Assembly: GCF_963855985.1 (NCBI RefSeq) | Contig: NC_087091.1 | Span: 18,358,154 to 18,422,153 of the forward strand | Direction of reading: 5' to 3' | Length of the DNA: 64,000 nucleotides | Source of the DNA: Ostrinia nubilalis | Lineage: Eukaryota; Arthropoda; Insecta; Lepidoptera; Crambidae | Shown here: piece by piece, positions 21,101 through 32,002 of the stretch | How the letters are laid out: every line of letters begins with the position of its first letter | Numbering within the stretch: position 1 is the stretch's first letter | Translations under genes and position numbers: made by a program | Notes under the pieces: generated by a model | What the model saw: only the letters and a program-made list of their open reading frames with translations | The model's database searches: none | What the model was told of the DNA's origin: nothing

Positions 21101-22796
21101 GAGTTCTGGTTATTGAATAACTAACAACTGGATGAATTTACCAACGTCGTTTATTGCTCGTTAACCAATTATTACAGCTTACACGTCTTTTACTATAATA
21201 AATAATTACACAACTCGTGTGTCTTCCGTCTTACGTCATCCACAACACATTCTCTTTTAAACTGCTCTTCTTAATCTCAATTCCTACCATTCATTCAGCC
21301 GTTCAAATCATAAACAATCTTTCATCCGTCATCCTACTATTCCGTTACACACAAAACTCATTAATCCTACATGAATGTACTTACTTATTTTGAAAAAAAA
21401 AACAAGTGTAATGTTAAATTGAAAATTATTGGTAATAAACATTATGATTTACATGTTATAAACAAAGCTCAAAAATTCTTAACGATATTCATGCGGTTTT
21501 CACCTACAGATAACAGTATTTTACAAATAAGGATTAGGTATATTTCTGTAACAGGCTGAAACTCACGCAGCACGCAACAACTCATGGGCAAACACTGTTT
21601 GTAAACTAATTAATTGAATAATTTTAAGGAACTAATGTAGGTAATAATACATAACAAAATTATTTGATTATAGTATTAATTTGTTTCAAATTATATTACA
21701 ACAAGACTTTAAAACTGTCTCAATGAAACTTAACACCATAACCGCTCCTCGCCTCGCGGCGGCCCCTCATAAAGGATCCCAGTGTGTCGCCGCGCGATCT
21801 CCGACAAAATTTATACGCCCTCGGGGAAATTAATATCAGGTGCAGAACTAGCGCAGCCTTTGAGGAATTAGCGGCGGCTCAATTAGTGGCTCTTGGAAAA
21901 ATGAGCCGGCGGAAGACATGGAAATGCAGGACGGGGTAAATCAGGATATGGGTGCTTTAGTCAGTTTAAATAGAAATTATTATCTTTTTTGTAGCTTGAT
22001 GTATCTACGAACTTAGTTGCATACTCTGAAGTGGAAGTGGAATGGTATTGATTGCTCCATTACAGGATATTTTTTCATACTTTCAAGCTATTTTGGACAG
22101 TGTCTGTGTCCATTTTCGTCAAAGATGGGGAAAAATGTAAAATTAAATAGTTTGGATGGAGACGAGCACGTATAAAGAAAGCCGTATCTTTGCGTCTGCG
22201 TCCTAAGAAAATGCTTTTTAGTCGATTAGGTCTTACTTGTGCGTATATGGGTTTGTATTAGATTTCCGTACATCCCTCGAAAGCTGTGTTTATTTAGTGT
22301 TTCATGATATACTTAAAATATACAATTGTATACAGTTTTGGATATAAATAACACAAACAAACAAACAACATTATCATATCGATAAAAAAAGTTGCGCAAT
22401 AATGGGACACAAAAAGCATCGTAAGTGGGATATAGCGAATCGATGAGTTCCTTCAAGTAGGAACAATATTTACTGAAGCTACTATTATTGGAGCTGCGAC
22501 AAAGCTGTTAATCTTCATTCAACAGCGGCGCGCAAACAGGGATGTTTGTGCGGCGTGTCGTGAGAGGAACTACACAATCCGCACGATATCTTTACACAAA
22601 ACAGATTAGGTGAGGCTATTTATAGTTTATTCCCATTGAAATTATCGCTATTTAAACATTAAAGCCTCTTTTATCTTTGGATCTGTTGAAATATTTACTA
22701 GTTTTTGCACACGGATCTTCCCGTCTGTATTTTAGTTTGTCAGAGTAAAACTGACTTTTTTACGTTATAATTAGGTCAACTAACTCAATATCATTA
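18102..22796. other. Long non-coding stretch
   Basis: Mostly unique AT-rich DNA. Contains a G-rich run at 18332-18360 beside TAATTA-type motifs, a CpG-rich patch at 18880-18960, an (AATA)n/(TTTA)n stretch at 19815-19845, and CpG patches at 20160-20225 and 21770-21900. No exon recognised. The pattern resembles intronic or intergenic DNA with possible regulatory islands, which is inference only. Confidence 0.4.
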
Positions 22797-22968
22797 TGAA
22801 TTCCTCCAAAGACTTTTACAATGACGGGTCTTACGTTACCCACATCCTGGTACGCGAATTTCACTAAATCGTTGGTCCACCTAGTAGCAGGCCTGCGTAC
22901 TCTACATTTTCTTTTAGATGATTTTATGCCGACAGTGGACGTCATATTTTATCTGAAAGGAACGAACG
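22797..22968 (+). mobile_element. RTE-type LINE copy with inverted 5' part
   Basis: 22922-22968 is the sense-orientation tail (GACAGTGGACGTC, then CTGAAAGGAACGAACGAA). The preceding 22797-22921 is the adjacent upstream part of the same element in the opposite orientation: minus-strand translation RVRRPATRWTNDLVKFA. In an uninterrupted element the two would be contiguous at GGAGG|CCTTTGTCC, so nothing seems lost at the switch. This is the structure expected from twin priming during insertion. Confidence 0.6.
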
Positions 22969-23067
22969 AAAATATAAAGTACCATTATTACTATTCTGAT
23001 ATTAAACAATCATAGTGTAAAGTTTATTTAAACTCCGTTCAGTAGTGAAATATTAACAAACGCACAT

Positions 23068-23168
23068 GTAGCGCCCCTGGGACTGCGGGTGTCTAGATAT
23101 AGGTGACGCTAATCATTTACCATCAGGTGATCCGTCTGCCCGTTTGCCTCCTATTACATAAAAAAAAC
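23068..23168 (+). mobile_element. CR1/Jockey-type LINE, 3' end with A-tail
   Basis: GCGCCCCTGGGACTGCGGGT, then TTTACCATCAGGTGATCCGT and CTGCCCGTTTGCCTCCTATT, ending ATAAAAAAA. This is a common lepidopteran LINE 3' end recognised from memory. No coding part is present. Confidence 0.6.
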
Positions 23169-23727
23169 TTCCATTACGGAAGTATACGGAAGTTAAACGT
23201 AGCTTAATACACCTCATCGTATTTAGAAGCTTTTATTACTGTCTCTACAATTTGTGCACGGTCTGTTCATGCTAAGGTATCCTTAACACCTTCTAGTCCA
23301 TATCTGAAGATTTCCTCCACATTGGTACCCTAGACAGGGCTGTCCCGCTCGGTTCCGCGCGCTTGGAGGCAACCCTTCCGGGACGCGTCGTAAATATTCA
23401 AGGTTACACTCGCTCGAGCTATTTTTTCCGAATTTACTCGACGCGGGACGTACGGGCCACGGAGGCGGCGGTGCTCGGGTTAACTGACTCAAATATTTAT
23501 TTATTTTATTTCCATAATATTACAGCTAAAATTACAACAAACTTAAGACATGTAGCTATTGTCCTTTTTCAATATTTGGGTCATGCAGAAAAAGATGAAA
23601 GTTAACATAATACTTGCAATGTCAAAATGTTGAGTTTTGGCATAAGTTTGAATTGTATGACGAAAATTTTATTTTATTATGTAAAAACAACGAAACGGAC
23701 GAAATATTTTGTGAAATTATGTCAATA
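23169..23727. other. Non-coding flank of the retrotransposon
   Basis: Has a CpG-rich island at 23330-23480. No supported gene; the overlapping short frames on both strands follow from base composition. Confidence 0.4.
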
Positions 23728-23732
23728 GACTA
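23728..23732 (+). repeat. Target-site duplication GACTA, left
   Basis: GACTA directly precedes the 5' LTR and is matched at 29870-29874. Confidence 0.9.
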
Positions 23733-23919
23733 TGTTGCTGGCAGTTTGGCCAGCAATCCTTTTTGATAATTGTTTATGGTTTTTTACTTTTTTTTAATAT
23801 TGTTTATTGGATTTTTGAAGTTGCTTTTTGTACACTCTCGTGTCTAATGCCTTGAGCAATAACTGCTTTTCGCTCTTTTGGAGTTTTTCCATAAATTGCT
23901 TCTTCCATCGTTTTTAACA
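23733..23919 (+). repeat. 5' LTR, 187 bp
   Basis: Begins TGTTGCTGGCAGTTTGGCC and ends TCGTTTTTAACA (TG ... CA). The first 111 bp equal the 3' LTR exactly. The remaining 76 bp share only patches with it (CTTTTGGAGTTT, TCGTTTTTAACA). Confidence 0.88.
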
Positions 23920-23920
23920 T

Positions 23921-23937
23921 TGGTCCACCGATAGGAG
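23921..23937 (+). other. Primer-binding site
   Basis: TGGTCCACCGATAGGAG starts one base after the LTR. TGG pairs with the CCA end of a tRNA. The tRNA could not be identified by eye. Confidence 0.7.
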
Positions 23938-23950
23938 AGGTGAAGGTACC

Positions 23951-26900
23951 ATGCTCACTAGAAGCAAGGTAAAGACCCAATCAGGTAACCCTACAGAGCC
24001 CCAAGCCTCACAGGTATGTGTAGATCCTAGTGTCACGGTGCCTCAAGCAGGTGGAGTCGCTCCAAGCGTCGATAGCTCCACCTCAAATGCTGGAGGTACT
24101 CACTCTAATAGGTCTAAATCTACATCCAGCACAGTTAAAGCTCGCTTACAGGCCGAAGCTCTTCACGCTAAGGCTATGCTTGAAATTGAGGAGCAGTTAG
24201 CTAAGGCAAAGAGGGTAGCTCAAGACAAACTTCTGGCAGCTCAACTCGCTGCCATCGAGTCTAGTACACGCAATAATTCCGTCAACTCTTGGGTTCACAG
24301 TTTGCCTGACCATTTCTCGGATATCGTATCAGCCGCCGCACAGCCGCAGAATCCCGCCGCTTCAAGTGCAGAGGACAGTCCAGGTCCTTTTGATGCTGTC
24401 AACACGGTACCCAAAGGTTCAGAAGGCTTACTACCTAATCATAGTCAGTTGACGTCAAAACATGTAGAACCACATCTAGTTTCTCCTTCTTGTCATCATC
24501 AATCTAATGACATTAGAGAGCTAGCTCGTGCCATCACTTCCTTAACCAACAAACCTAGACCATCTCAACTACCTATTTTTAGCGGAAAACCAGCTGACTG
24601 GATAGCTTTCAAACAGTCATACTATCATACCAGTCAGTCATGCTCTCTCACCGAAAATTTAGCACGGATTCGATCTTCCTTGCGCGGAGACGCAGCTCTA
24701 TCTGTGTCCGCCCTCTTACTGACTTCTAGAGACCCTGAAGAGGTAATACAAGCTCTAGAAGATAATTTTGGACGGCCAGAACTCATAGTTTTAGAAGAGC
24801 TTGCACAAATTCGCCTACTACCTAGACTACAAACAGATCTCAAAGATTTAAACACCATTTCATGTCGTGTACACAATTTAATTTCAGTCTTGAAACATTT
24901 AGATCAGTTGGAGTATTTGCATTCACCGGAACTTTACAACACAATTTTAATAAAGTTAACACCGTTGATGCGTATGCTGTGGACACGCTATGCCGCTGAA
25001 CACACAGGTGAGAAATCCAAACTGGAGTTATTATCTGATTATCTTCGTTTCGAATCCAGGAATCACACACGTTTTGGTTTAATTTCTCAACAAAATTATC
25101 CTGTAAATAAAATGAACTTTCAAAACAATACACATGACAGGAAGTGTCACGTCCATGTGACAGACGTAACTGACACTTGTCTTTTTTGTCATAAATCTCA
25201 TAGTATCATAGACTGTGAAGGTTTTAGGTCTATCGATGTTGACCAAAGAGTACAATTCCTTCGTGATAATAAAATTTGTTATAAATGCTTATCTCAAAAG
25301 AAACATCAATGGCGCTCATGTTCCAAAGGGAAAATGTGTGGCATAAATCAATGTAGACTCAATCATCATCAACTGTTACATCGTACGTCAACCAGTTTTT
25401 CTAAAAATGCTGCTGCACCTACCTTTTGTCAACCGTCCGTGCCCAACATGTCCACCTGCGTTTCCGTCGAACAGGAGACTAATGACAGCAATATCCAACC
25501 GATAGTTCAACCATCTAGTCCTGTTGAGCATCCGTTGTCTAATGATACTGCCCTTTCGTGTTCATTAGCCCCTTCACATCCCTCACGGAAAGTTTTACTA
25601 AAGGTGATTCCTGTTGTAGTAAGGGGACCCCAAGGTGATGTTGAAACCTTCGCGTTGCTGGACGATGGATCTACAGCAAGTCTAATAGATTCCACCATCG
25701 CGCGTCAAATAGGTATCCAGGGCAGAGATGGACGCATACGTATACAAGGCGTAGGAGGTATGGTTTGTGAGCAAGATATACAGTACGTTTCATTTAAAAT
25801 AAGAGGAAAATACAGTAATGAATTTTATACAATAAATAATGCTCGAACTATTTCTAATATTGATCTGTCTAGACAAACGGTTTCGGTTCAAGACATTCAA
25901 TACTCACACCTGAGTGACATTGTTTCTGAGCTCACATATGAAGATGCCAAGCCTACAGTTCTTATTGGCGCCTCGGATTGGTTTTTGACAGTACCACAAG
26001 AGTTAAGGTCAGGCTTGCGTTCACAACCAATCGCCACTCGTACTAGTCTAGGCTGGGTACTTCATGGTCTTTCTAACAATAGTAGGAATTTTAAAGGATT
26101 TGATTTTATAAATAAAACCAATGTGGAAAATATCGACTTAGCGGAACTAGATAACTTGGTCAAGGAACAATTTAAATTAGAAGCTTTAGGAATTACTAAA
26201 CGTTCCACATCGTGCGGACCTTTACACGAGCGTGCATTACAAACTCTCGACAAGACTGCTGAAAGGTTACCAAGCGGTAGGTTTAAAGTCGGTTTGCTCT
26301 GGCGAGAGGATAACCCGCATATCCCTGATAGTTATGCTCTAGCTCGTTCTCGTTTCAATACTTTAGAGCGTAAAATGGCTAAAGACAAAGATTTGAAAAT
26401 TGCGTATTCTAAATTTATTACCGATATTATTGACAAAGATTATGCTAAAGAGTGCGATGATACGTACCAGTCACTTGTAAAGAATAATTGTAGGTTCTGG
26501 TACCTCCCTCATTTTGCGGTTTTCCATCCACAAAAAAAGAAAATCCGCGTGGTACACGATGCAGCTGCTCGAACAGATGGAGTCAGCCTCAACTCGTTAT
26601 TATTGCCCGGGCCCGATCTATTGCCTTCCCTTCTAGGAATTCTATTTCGTTGGCGTGAAGGACGTATAGCAATGATAGGAGACATAAAGGAAATGTTTCC
26701 ACAGGTGAAGATAATAGAACGGGACCAGGACATGCAACGGTTTTTATGGAGAGATGCGGACTGTGAAGGTCCCGTCAAGGAATATAAAATGTCCTCTATG
26801 ATTTTTGGTGCCACTTCCAGTCCTTGCACTGCCATTTACATTTTGCGCAAAAATGCACAGGAACATGAGTCTCGGTTTCCTGACGCCGCTGACACTATCA

Positions 26901-29596
26901 GAAACACATACATGGATGACTGCGTCATTAGTGTCAACGACGTCAAACGCGCAGCTCGCCTTGTCGCTGATATTGTCGAATTGCACAGTCTAGCAGAATT
27001 TGAGATGAGGGGATGGGTATCTAATAATAGTGAAGCTCTTCAATTGTTACCACCAGAGCTCTGCGCCACGACACCTACATCTGTGGTTCCCCTCGCTCCT
27101 GCTACCTCAACTTGCCGTGTATTAGGATTAATCTGGGACACAGCTCAAGATGCGTTACAATTTCGCCCAACAAAAACGCAGCAATCTGAATTGCCTAAAT
27201 TAACAAAAAGATCCGTTTTATCTTGCGCCATGTCCTTGTACGACCCATTAGGAATTCTTTCGCCACTGACAGTTCATAGCAGGATACTCCTTCAAAAATG
27301 TTGGCGAACAGGAGTATCTTGGGATGAACCCTTACCGATGGACCAACAAAAAGAATGGGGTTCATGGTTAGACAGTATCGCGTTAGTGGAAAATATGAGC
27401 ATTCCACGTTGCTATGCGTCTCATTGCAACGCGGACTTAGACCAATCTGAGCTGGAGCTACACGTCTTTGCTGATGCCAGCGAGTTAGCTTACGCGAGTG
27501 TCGCGTACTGGCGTATTTTGGATTCAAACGGTAAAGTCAAATTATCCTTCATTGCAGCGAAGGCACGGGTCACTCCACTCAGGCCAGTTTCGATGCCGCG
27601 TCTGGAGCTACAGGGTGCTCTGCTGGCCGCACGTCTCGCGGCCACTATACTGGCGGAGCACAATGTAACTCCATGTAGGCGTGTATTTTGGATAGATTCA
27701 ATGAACGTTCTTGGTTGGCTAAGAGCTGAAGCCCGCTCATTAAAACCCTTTGTTGCCAACCGTGTAGGAGAAATATCCGAAATCACTGAGGTCTGTGAAT
27801 GGAGGTGGGTTCCGACTAGTTTAAACGTCGCGGACGAAGCTACTCGAATGAGTTCTGCAGTCTCCTCTCGATGGGTTAACGGTCCTAGTTTCCTCCTTAA
27901 GAGTCAAGAAACTTGGCCCTCGGAGACTTTGCCACCCGTTAGTTTAACTCAGAATGATTTCGGACGGGAGTTTAAGGCAGAGTACATACACATTCATGCC
28001 TTAGACGATCAAAATTCTCACACGCCAACGCCTATTTCGTTTACATTGGCGGCGGACCCTTCGCGATTTAGCAGTTGGTTGCGGATGGTGCGTGCAACCG
28101 CCCGCGCGCATCAGTATATCAAAATCCTCCGCAATCGCATAAATTCAAAATTGGGGTCACATAATTTGGCTACACGTTTCTCTTCATCCTCGCGCGCTCA
28201 TAATAGTCATCCAGCGCATTCATTATCATCTTTACCATTGCTCAGCGACGAGGATTTATACACGGCAGAGGTTCACATCATTCGTCAATGTCAAGAAGAG
28301 TCCTTCTCAGAAGAATTGAGGTCGATTCGCCGACGTCAAGCAGTCAACAGAAGCAGCCGTCTTCTTCGTTTGACTCCCACGCTCGATTCTGAAGGCCTAC
28401 TCCGAATGAACGGAAGAGTCTCTGCCACGCCTGATATGCCCTCGTTCACTAAGAGACCGATAATATTGGATGGTCGTCACCACACCGCTCGCCTCCTTGT
28501 AACACACTATCATAAAAAAGCTGCTCACGGACTGAATGAACTTGTGGTGAACGAGATACGCCAACGTTACTGGATTTTGCGACTGCGAAACACAATCCGC
28601 TCCATAGCTCTGCGTTGTACTATCTGCACAATTCGTCGCGCGAGTCCGGTTCCACCACCGATGGGAGACTTGCCGCCGGAGCGTCTGGCTCATCATCGGC
28701 GCCCATTTACATTTGTGGGACTAGACTACATGGGGCCGATGATAGTCGCAGTGGGAAGACGACGAGAAAAAAGATACGTTGCCCTCTTCACGTGTCTTAC
28801 TACCCGAGCCATTCATCTGGAGATTGTACACAGCCTCTCAGCGGACGCTGCAGTCATGTGCCTGCGACGATTTGTCGCTCGAAGAGGTACCCCATGCAAG
28901 ATATTGTCAGATAATGGGACTGCCTTCGTTGGGGCTAATAATCTACTTCTTGCAAGCTACCAGCAGTGTTTCGGAGACGAATGTGCTAACCAACATATTT
29001 CCTGGCAGTTCATACCCCCTTCAGCTCCTAATATGGGGGGAGCGTGGGAACGGATGGTTCGAACAGTGAAGACGGCGCTGAAAGCCATGCTGGCAGAGCA
29101 AGTGCCCAAAGACGAGCTTCTATGCACCGCTCTTCATGAAGCAGAAGCACTGGTGAACAGCAGACCGCTTACACACGCGTCCAGCGAACCTCACGCTCCT
29201 GAATCACTAACGCCGTTTCATTTTCTCATCGGTTCATCGTCACCGTATCATCCCATCAAGACTGATGCCGGGGACCTGCTCAGTAGGAGTGATTGGAAGA
29301 AGTCTCAACGCCTCGCTGAACTATTTTGGCAGCGTTGGGTCAAAGAGTACCTTCCTCTAATCGCTCCTAGAAGGTCGCCCAAAGGTTCTTCGTCGCAGAA
29401 TTTCCGAGTTGGTGACCTCGTCCTTATCGCGGACGGTAATCTCCCGCGGGGAACATGGCCTCGAGGCAGAATATCTGCGGTCCACCCCGGCAAGGACGGA
29501 ATAATCCGCGTCACAGAGGTCACCACTCCCGGCGGAATTCTGCGGCGACCAGTCACCAAGCTGGTCAAACTACCATCCAGTCCCCCTCCTGACTAA
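23951..29596 (+). CDS. BEL/Pao Gag-Pol polyprotein, 1881 aa, intact
   Basis: One uninterrupted frame starting at the first ATG after the primer-binding site (MLTRSKVKTQ). Domains in order: a Ser/Thr/Gln-rich N-terminus; an Ala/Lys/Glu coiled coil at about 69-103; a Gag region starting LPIFSGKPADW at about 207-350 (DUF1759 type); zinc knuckles with Cys 410, 413, 422 and Cys 443, 446, 457; an aspartic protease active site DDGS at 571-574; reverse transcriptase with the first catalytic Asp at 911 (MIGDIKEMF) and the YMDD box at 987-990; RNase H (FADAS, Asp 1175; Glu 1219; IDS at about 1249); an integrase HHCC domain from His 1519 to Cys 1556; catalytic D 1592 (GLDYMGP), D 1654 (SDNGTAF) and E 1700 (GAWERMV); and a C-terminal VGDLVLI/PRGTWPRGRI block (DUF5641 type). 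All key catalytic residues are present, so it looks capable of coding for active enzymes. Gag and Pol are in one frame with no visible shift. Confidence 0.96.
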   Translation: MLTRSKVKTQSGNPTEPQASQVCVDPSVTVPQAGGVAPSVDSSTSNAGGTHSNRSKSTSSTVKARLQAEALHAKAMLEIEEQLAKAKRVAQDKLLAAQLAAIESSTRNNSVNSWVHSLPDHFSDIVSAAAQPQNPAASSAEDSPGPFDAVNTVPKGSEGLLPNHSQLTSKHVEPHLVSPSCHHQSNDIRELARAITSLTNKPRPSQLPIFSGKPADWIAFKQSYYHTSQSCSLTENLARIRSSLRGDAALSVSALLLTSRDPEEVIQALEDNFGRPELIVLEELAQIRLLPRLQTDLKDLNTISCRVHNLISVLKHLDQLEYLHSPELYNTILIKLTPLMRMLWTRYAAEHTGEKSKLELLSDYLRFESRNHTRFGLISQQNYPVNKMNFQNNTHDRKCHVHVTDVTDTCLFCHKSHSIIDCEGFRSIDVDQRVQFLRDNKICYKCLSQKKHQWRSCSKGKMCGINQCRLNHHQLLHRTSTSFSKNAAAPTFCQPSVPNMSTCVSVEQETNDSNIQPIVQPSSPVEHPLSNDTALSCSLAPSHPSRKVLLKVIPVVVRGPQGDVETFALLDDGSTASLIDSTIARQIGIQGRDGRIRIQGVGGMVCEQDIQYVSFKIRGKYSNEFYTINNARTISNIDLSRQTVSVQDIQYSHLSDIVSELTYEDAKPTVLIGASDWFLTVPQELRSGLRSQPIATRTSLGWVLHGLSNNSRNFKGFDFINKTNVENIDLAELDNLVKEQFKLEALGITKRSTSCGPLHERALQTLDKTAERLPSGRFKVGLLWREDNPHIPDSYALARSRFNTLERKMAKDKDLKIAYSKFITDIIDKDYAKECDDTYQSLVKNNCRFWYLPHFAVFHPQKKKIRVVHDAAARTDGVSLNSLLLPGPDLLPSLLGILFRWREGRIAMIGDIKEMFPQVKIIERDQDMQRFLWRDADCEGPVKEYKMSSMIFGATSSPCTAIYILRKNAQEHESRFPDAADTIRNTYMDDCVISVNDVKRAARLVADIVELHSLAEFEMRGWVSNNSEALQLLPPELCATTPTSVVPLAPATSTCRVLGLIWDTAQDALQFRPTKTQQSELPKLTKRSVLSCAMSLYDPLGILSPLTVHSRILLQKCWRTGVSWDEPLPMDQQKEWGSWLDSIALVENMSIPRCYASHCNADLDQSELELHVFADASELAYASVAYWRILDSNGKVKLSFIAAKARVTPLRPVSMPRLELQGALLAARLAATILAEHNVTPCRRVFWIDSMNVLGWLRAEARSLKPFVANRVGEISEITEVCEWRWVPTSLNVADEATRMSSAVSSRWVNGPSFLLKSQETWPSETLPPVSLTQNDFGREFKAEYIHIHALDDQNSHTPTPISFTLAADPSRFSSWLRMVRATARAHQYIKILRNRINSKLGSHNLATRFSSSSRAHNSHPAHSLSSLPLLSDEDLYTAEVHIIRQCQEESFSEELRSIRRRQAVNRSSRLLRLTPTLDSEGLLRMNGRVSATPDMPSFTKRPIILDGRHHTARLLVTHYHKKAAHGLNELVVNEIRQRYWILRLRNTIRSIALRCTICTIRRASPVPPPMGDLPPERLAHHRRPFTFVGLDYMGPMIVAVGRRREKRYVALFTCLTTRAIHLEIVHSLSADAAVMCLRRFVARRGTPCKILSDNGTAFVGANNLLLASYQQCFGDECANQHISWQFIPPSAPNMGGAWERMVRTVKTALKAMLAEQVPKDELLCTALHEAEALVNSRPLTHASSEPHAPESLTPFHFLIGSSSPYHPIKTDAGDLLSRSDWKKSQRLAELFWQRWVKEYLPLIAPRRSPKGSSSQNFRVGDLVLIADGNLPRGTWPRGRISAVHPGKDGIIRVTEVTTPGGILRRPVTKLVKLPSSPPPD

Positions 29597-29608
29597 ATCG
29601 GCTCTGCC

Positions 29609-29622
29609 AGGGGGGTGGAGGA
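29609..29622 (+). other. Polypurine tract
   Basis: AGGGGGGTGGAGGA ends directly at the 3' LTR and is the expected primer for plus-strand synthesis. One T interrupts the purines. Confidence 0.85.
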
Positions 29623-29869
29623 TGTTGCTGGCAGTTTGGCCAGCAATCCTTTTTGATAATTGTTTATGGTTTTTTACTTTTTTTTAATATTGTTTATTGG
29701 ATTTTTGAAGTTGCTTTTTGTACACTCTCGTGTTAATGTTTTGAGCTGCAAAGCTACAATATACCTACTGTTTTGGCCCTTTTATTGGAGTTTCCTTGAT
29801 TCTAGTGGCATACCACAATCACCACCGGCAGGCCTCTCTATAATACAGTCCACTCGATCGTTTTTAACA
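29623..29869 (+). repeat. 3' LTR, 247 bp
   Basis: Begins TGTTGCTGGCAGTTTGGCC and ends TCGTTTTTAACA. It is 60 bp longer than the 5' LTR, with unrelated-looking sequence (for example ACCACCGGCAGGCCTCTC) between the identical first 111 bp and the shared end. Confidence 0.88.
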
Positions 29870-29874
29870 GACTA
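29870..29874 (+). repeat. Target-site duplication GACTA, right
   Basis: GACTA directly follows the terminal CA of the 3' LTR and matches 23728-23732. Confidence 0.9.
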
Positions 29875-32002
29875 GTTTTTATTTAAAAAATTGTGGTTAG
29901 GCCGTATTTAACCAATTGTTTGTATGTCTTTGCAGCCTTCATGTCGTTAAGGGTCCATAATGTAGCGTGCCTTTCATAAATAAACAAGGCATCACAAACA
30001 AGCATAGAGGCTCATCACCTCGGCCACGGACCTCGTGGCCACGTCCTAAATAAGTTTGTAATATTATCATTGTTTTCTCGCCCCGCGGCCCCTCGGGGAG
30101 CGGCCCTCATTTGAATACACCCTGTTTATTGTGCCGACTTTTTTCTTTGCCTGTTTTTCCCGAATTATCGAATAATATTTTTTTCTTCGAGCGTTCTCGA
30201 TTTTGTATGAGTGTTTTGCCGTCTGGTTATTTGATTTCGCGCCGCCTGACTGATGGCTCGTTAAAGATTCACGGCAACCTTTTTTAAGGGAAGCTCGAAT
30301 TCCCAGTAATTTGGAGTAGCAATTACAAGGGCTTTGTGAGCCACACTTGAAGCGCCGACGCGACGTGTAAGAATAATGCAAACATTATGTATTCAAATAA
30401 CGTCTTTTTTCCGTAGGTAACTCATGAAACATTCACACACATGATGTTGTGGCGTTTTCAGTGAAATGATGTTAATTTTATTCTTCGGATGGAAGCGACA
30501 GTTACCGAAATAGCCAAGCTCAGCCAAGTTGTTTTTGTGCTTAACCTATTAATTCAGAAATTGCCCTTTATTTTTTTTAATAAATCTAGTTTCGTGTTTC
30601 TTTTTTGGTCCATTTAACCACCTAATGCTTAACTAACTGTAATATTCGTACAAAACTAAATATTGTAGCTATATCCAAAAGGCATTTTATTCCAAGAATC
30701 CGTGGGATGTGCGACAATCTTTCTTGGATTCAAAGTTCAAACACGAGAGGAGCAGCAAGCAAAGGCGGATATGAAATGGAAAAGCTTACCTATTTAAAAT
30801 TAAGTATTTTATTTGTAGTGTAAAATCTCAGCAATTCTCACAAGTCTTTAAGAAAATAATATTTATTGGCCCTAACCCAAACTGTTTATTCTACAATTTT
30901 ATACTGAAATACTGCACTATTTCCTTTTTATCATAATCAGTCCTCGACATCTGGAAGTGGTTTATATCAGCCGTTAGTTAATTGATTAAAATAGAAACAA
31001 ACATTACTAGAAATCTTTCAGTGGTCTGTTAAGCATAAAAACGTAGCAAAGAAATATATCAACTATCGCGTTTACAATATTATAGACTTCGGTACAAAAC
31101 CAATCTGAATGTGCAACAATGGCGAGTTATTTACGGAGCAAGCGCAAACAGAGGAGCGGCTAAGCTGTGTTTATCCTCGGGAACAGCAAATAGCAGTATG
31201 TGCCGAACTACTTACGCCGATACCGGAGGGCTGCTTCGAACACTAAGCATCTTGTAATGCAATTACAATTATATTGAGCTGCTTACCCTCGCCACTTTGT
31301 TGTGGGCTAGCGTGAGAGCGTGTTGATAACATAACAATTGAGGTATTTTCAGCACATTTTCTAGGATTAGCTCTTTTATTTTAAAAGCTTCAAATATTAC
31401 CAGCTTCTTGCTTACAACAGAAAAGATATTTTATTTCTATTTTTCGTTGCCCGCAAAAAATTCGTATCTAACTTTGGTAGGTAGGTATGACGTGAGTGAA
31501 TAATAGAAATTATATCATAGAATTTAAACATATTTTTTAGCAAACTAAAAATATTTAACGAACTAAAAATATTTCAGAACACTAAAATTTTATTTTTTTA
31601 CGCCTAGCTTTCAGTTCCAACTCAATTTCCGGCCAAAACTAAACGTTAAAGAATAGTAGCAAGTTTCAGCAAATATCTGAGAATATTCGTAGCATATCGT
31701 AGTCCGGAATATAAAGAGCCTGAGCGGCTAAGTAGCCGAGCGGGCCGGCCGTCAAAGGCCCGAAGAAAGCGCCCTAACCGTGTTCCGCTATTTACAATGC
31801 GTGCTCCGGAGGAATTTGTTCCGCTGCACGACAGATGCAATGCGCTTCTGGTCTTTGAATCAGTTGTGTACATTGTGCTACATTAGACTGAGATTTCTAA
31901 TAAAAGGTTGAAACCAAACGAATATTATTAGTTTTCTGATTTCTGTCAAAGAAGATCAAGTGCTTATGAATTTGAGAAAGTTTTTAGTAAATTAATGACT
32001 TA
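29875..32002. other. Non-coding stretch
   Basis: Small hairpins at 30017-30042 (GGCCACGGACCTCGTGGCC) and 30080-30105 (CCCCGCGGCCCCTCGGGG). No gene recognised; open frames at 30067-30381 and 31646-31873 (minus) are unsupported. Confidence 0.4.

Larger units (their letters stand above)
23733..29869 (+). mobile_element. Complete BEL/Pao LTR retrotransposon
   Basis: A 6.1-kb element with 5' LTR, primer-binding site, a single long Gag-Pol frame without stops, polypurine tract and 3' LTR, bracketed by a perfect 5-bp duplication (GACTA), the usual size for BEL/Pao. The domain order (Gag with DUF1759-type region, zinc knuckles, aspartic protease, reverse transcriptase, RNase H, integrase, C-terminal DUF5641-type region) is that of the BEL/Pao group. 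No envelope gene. The intact frame points to recent insertion, but the LTRs differ in their 3' halves. Confidence 0.95.
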
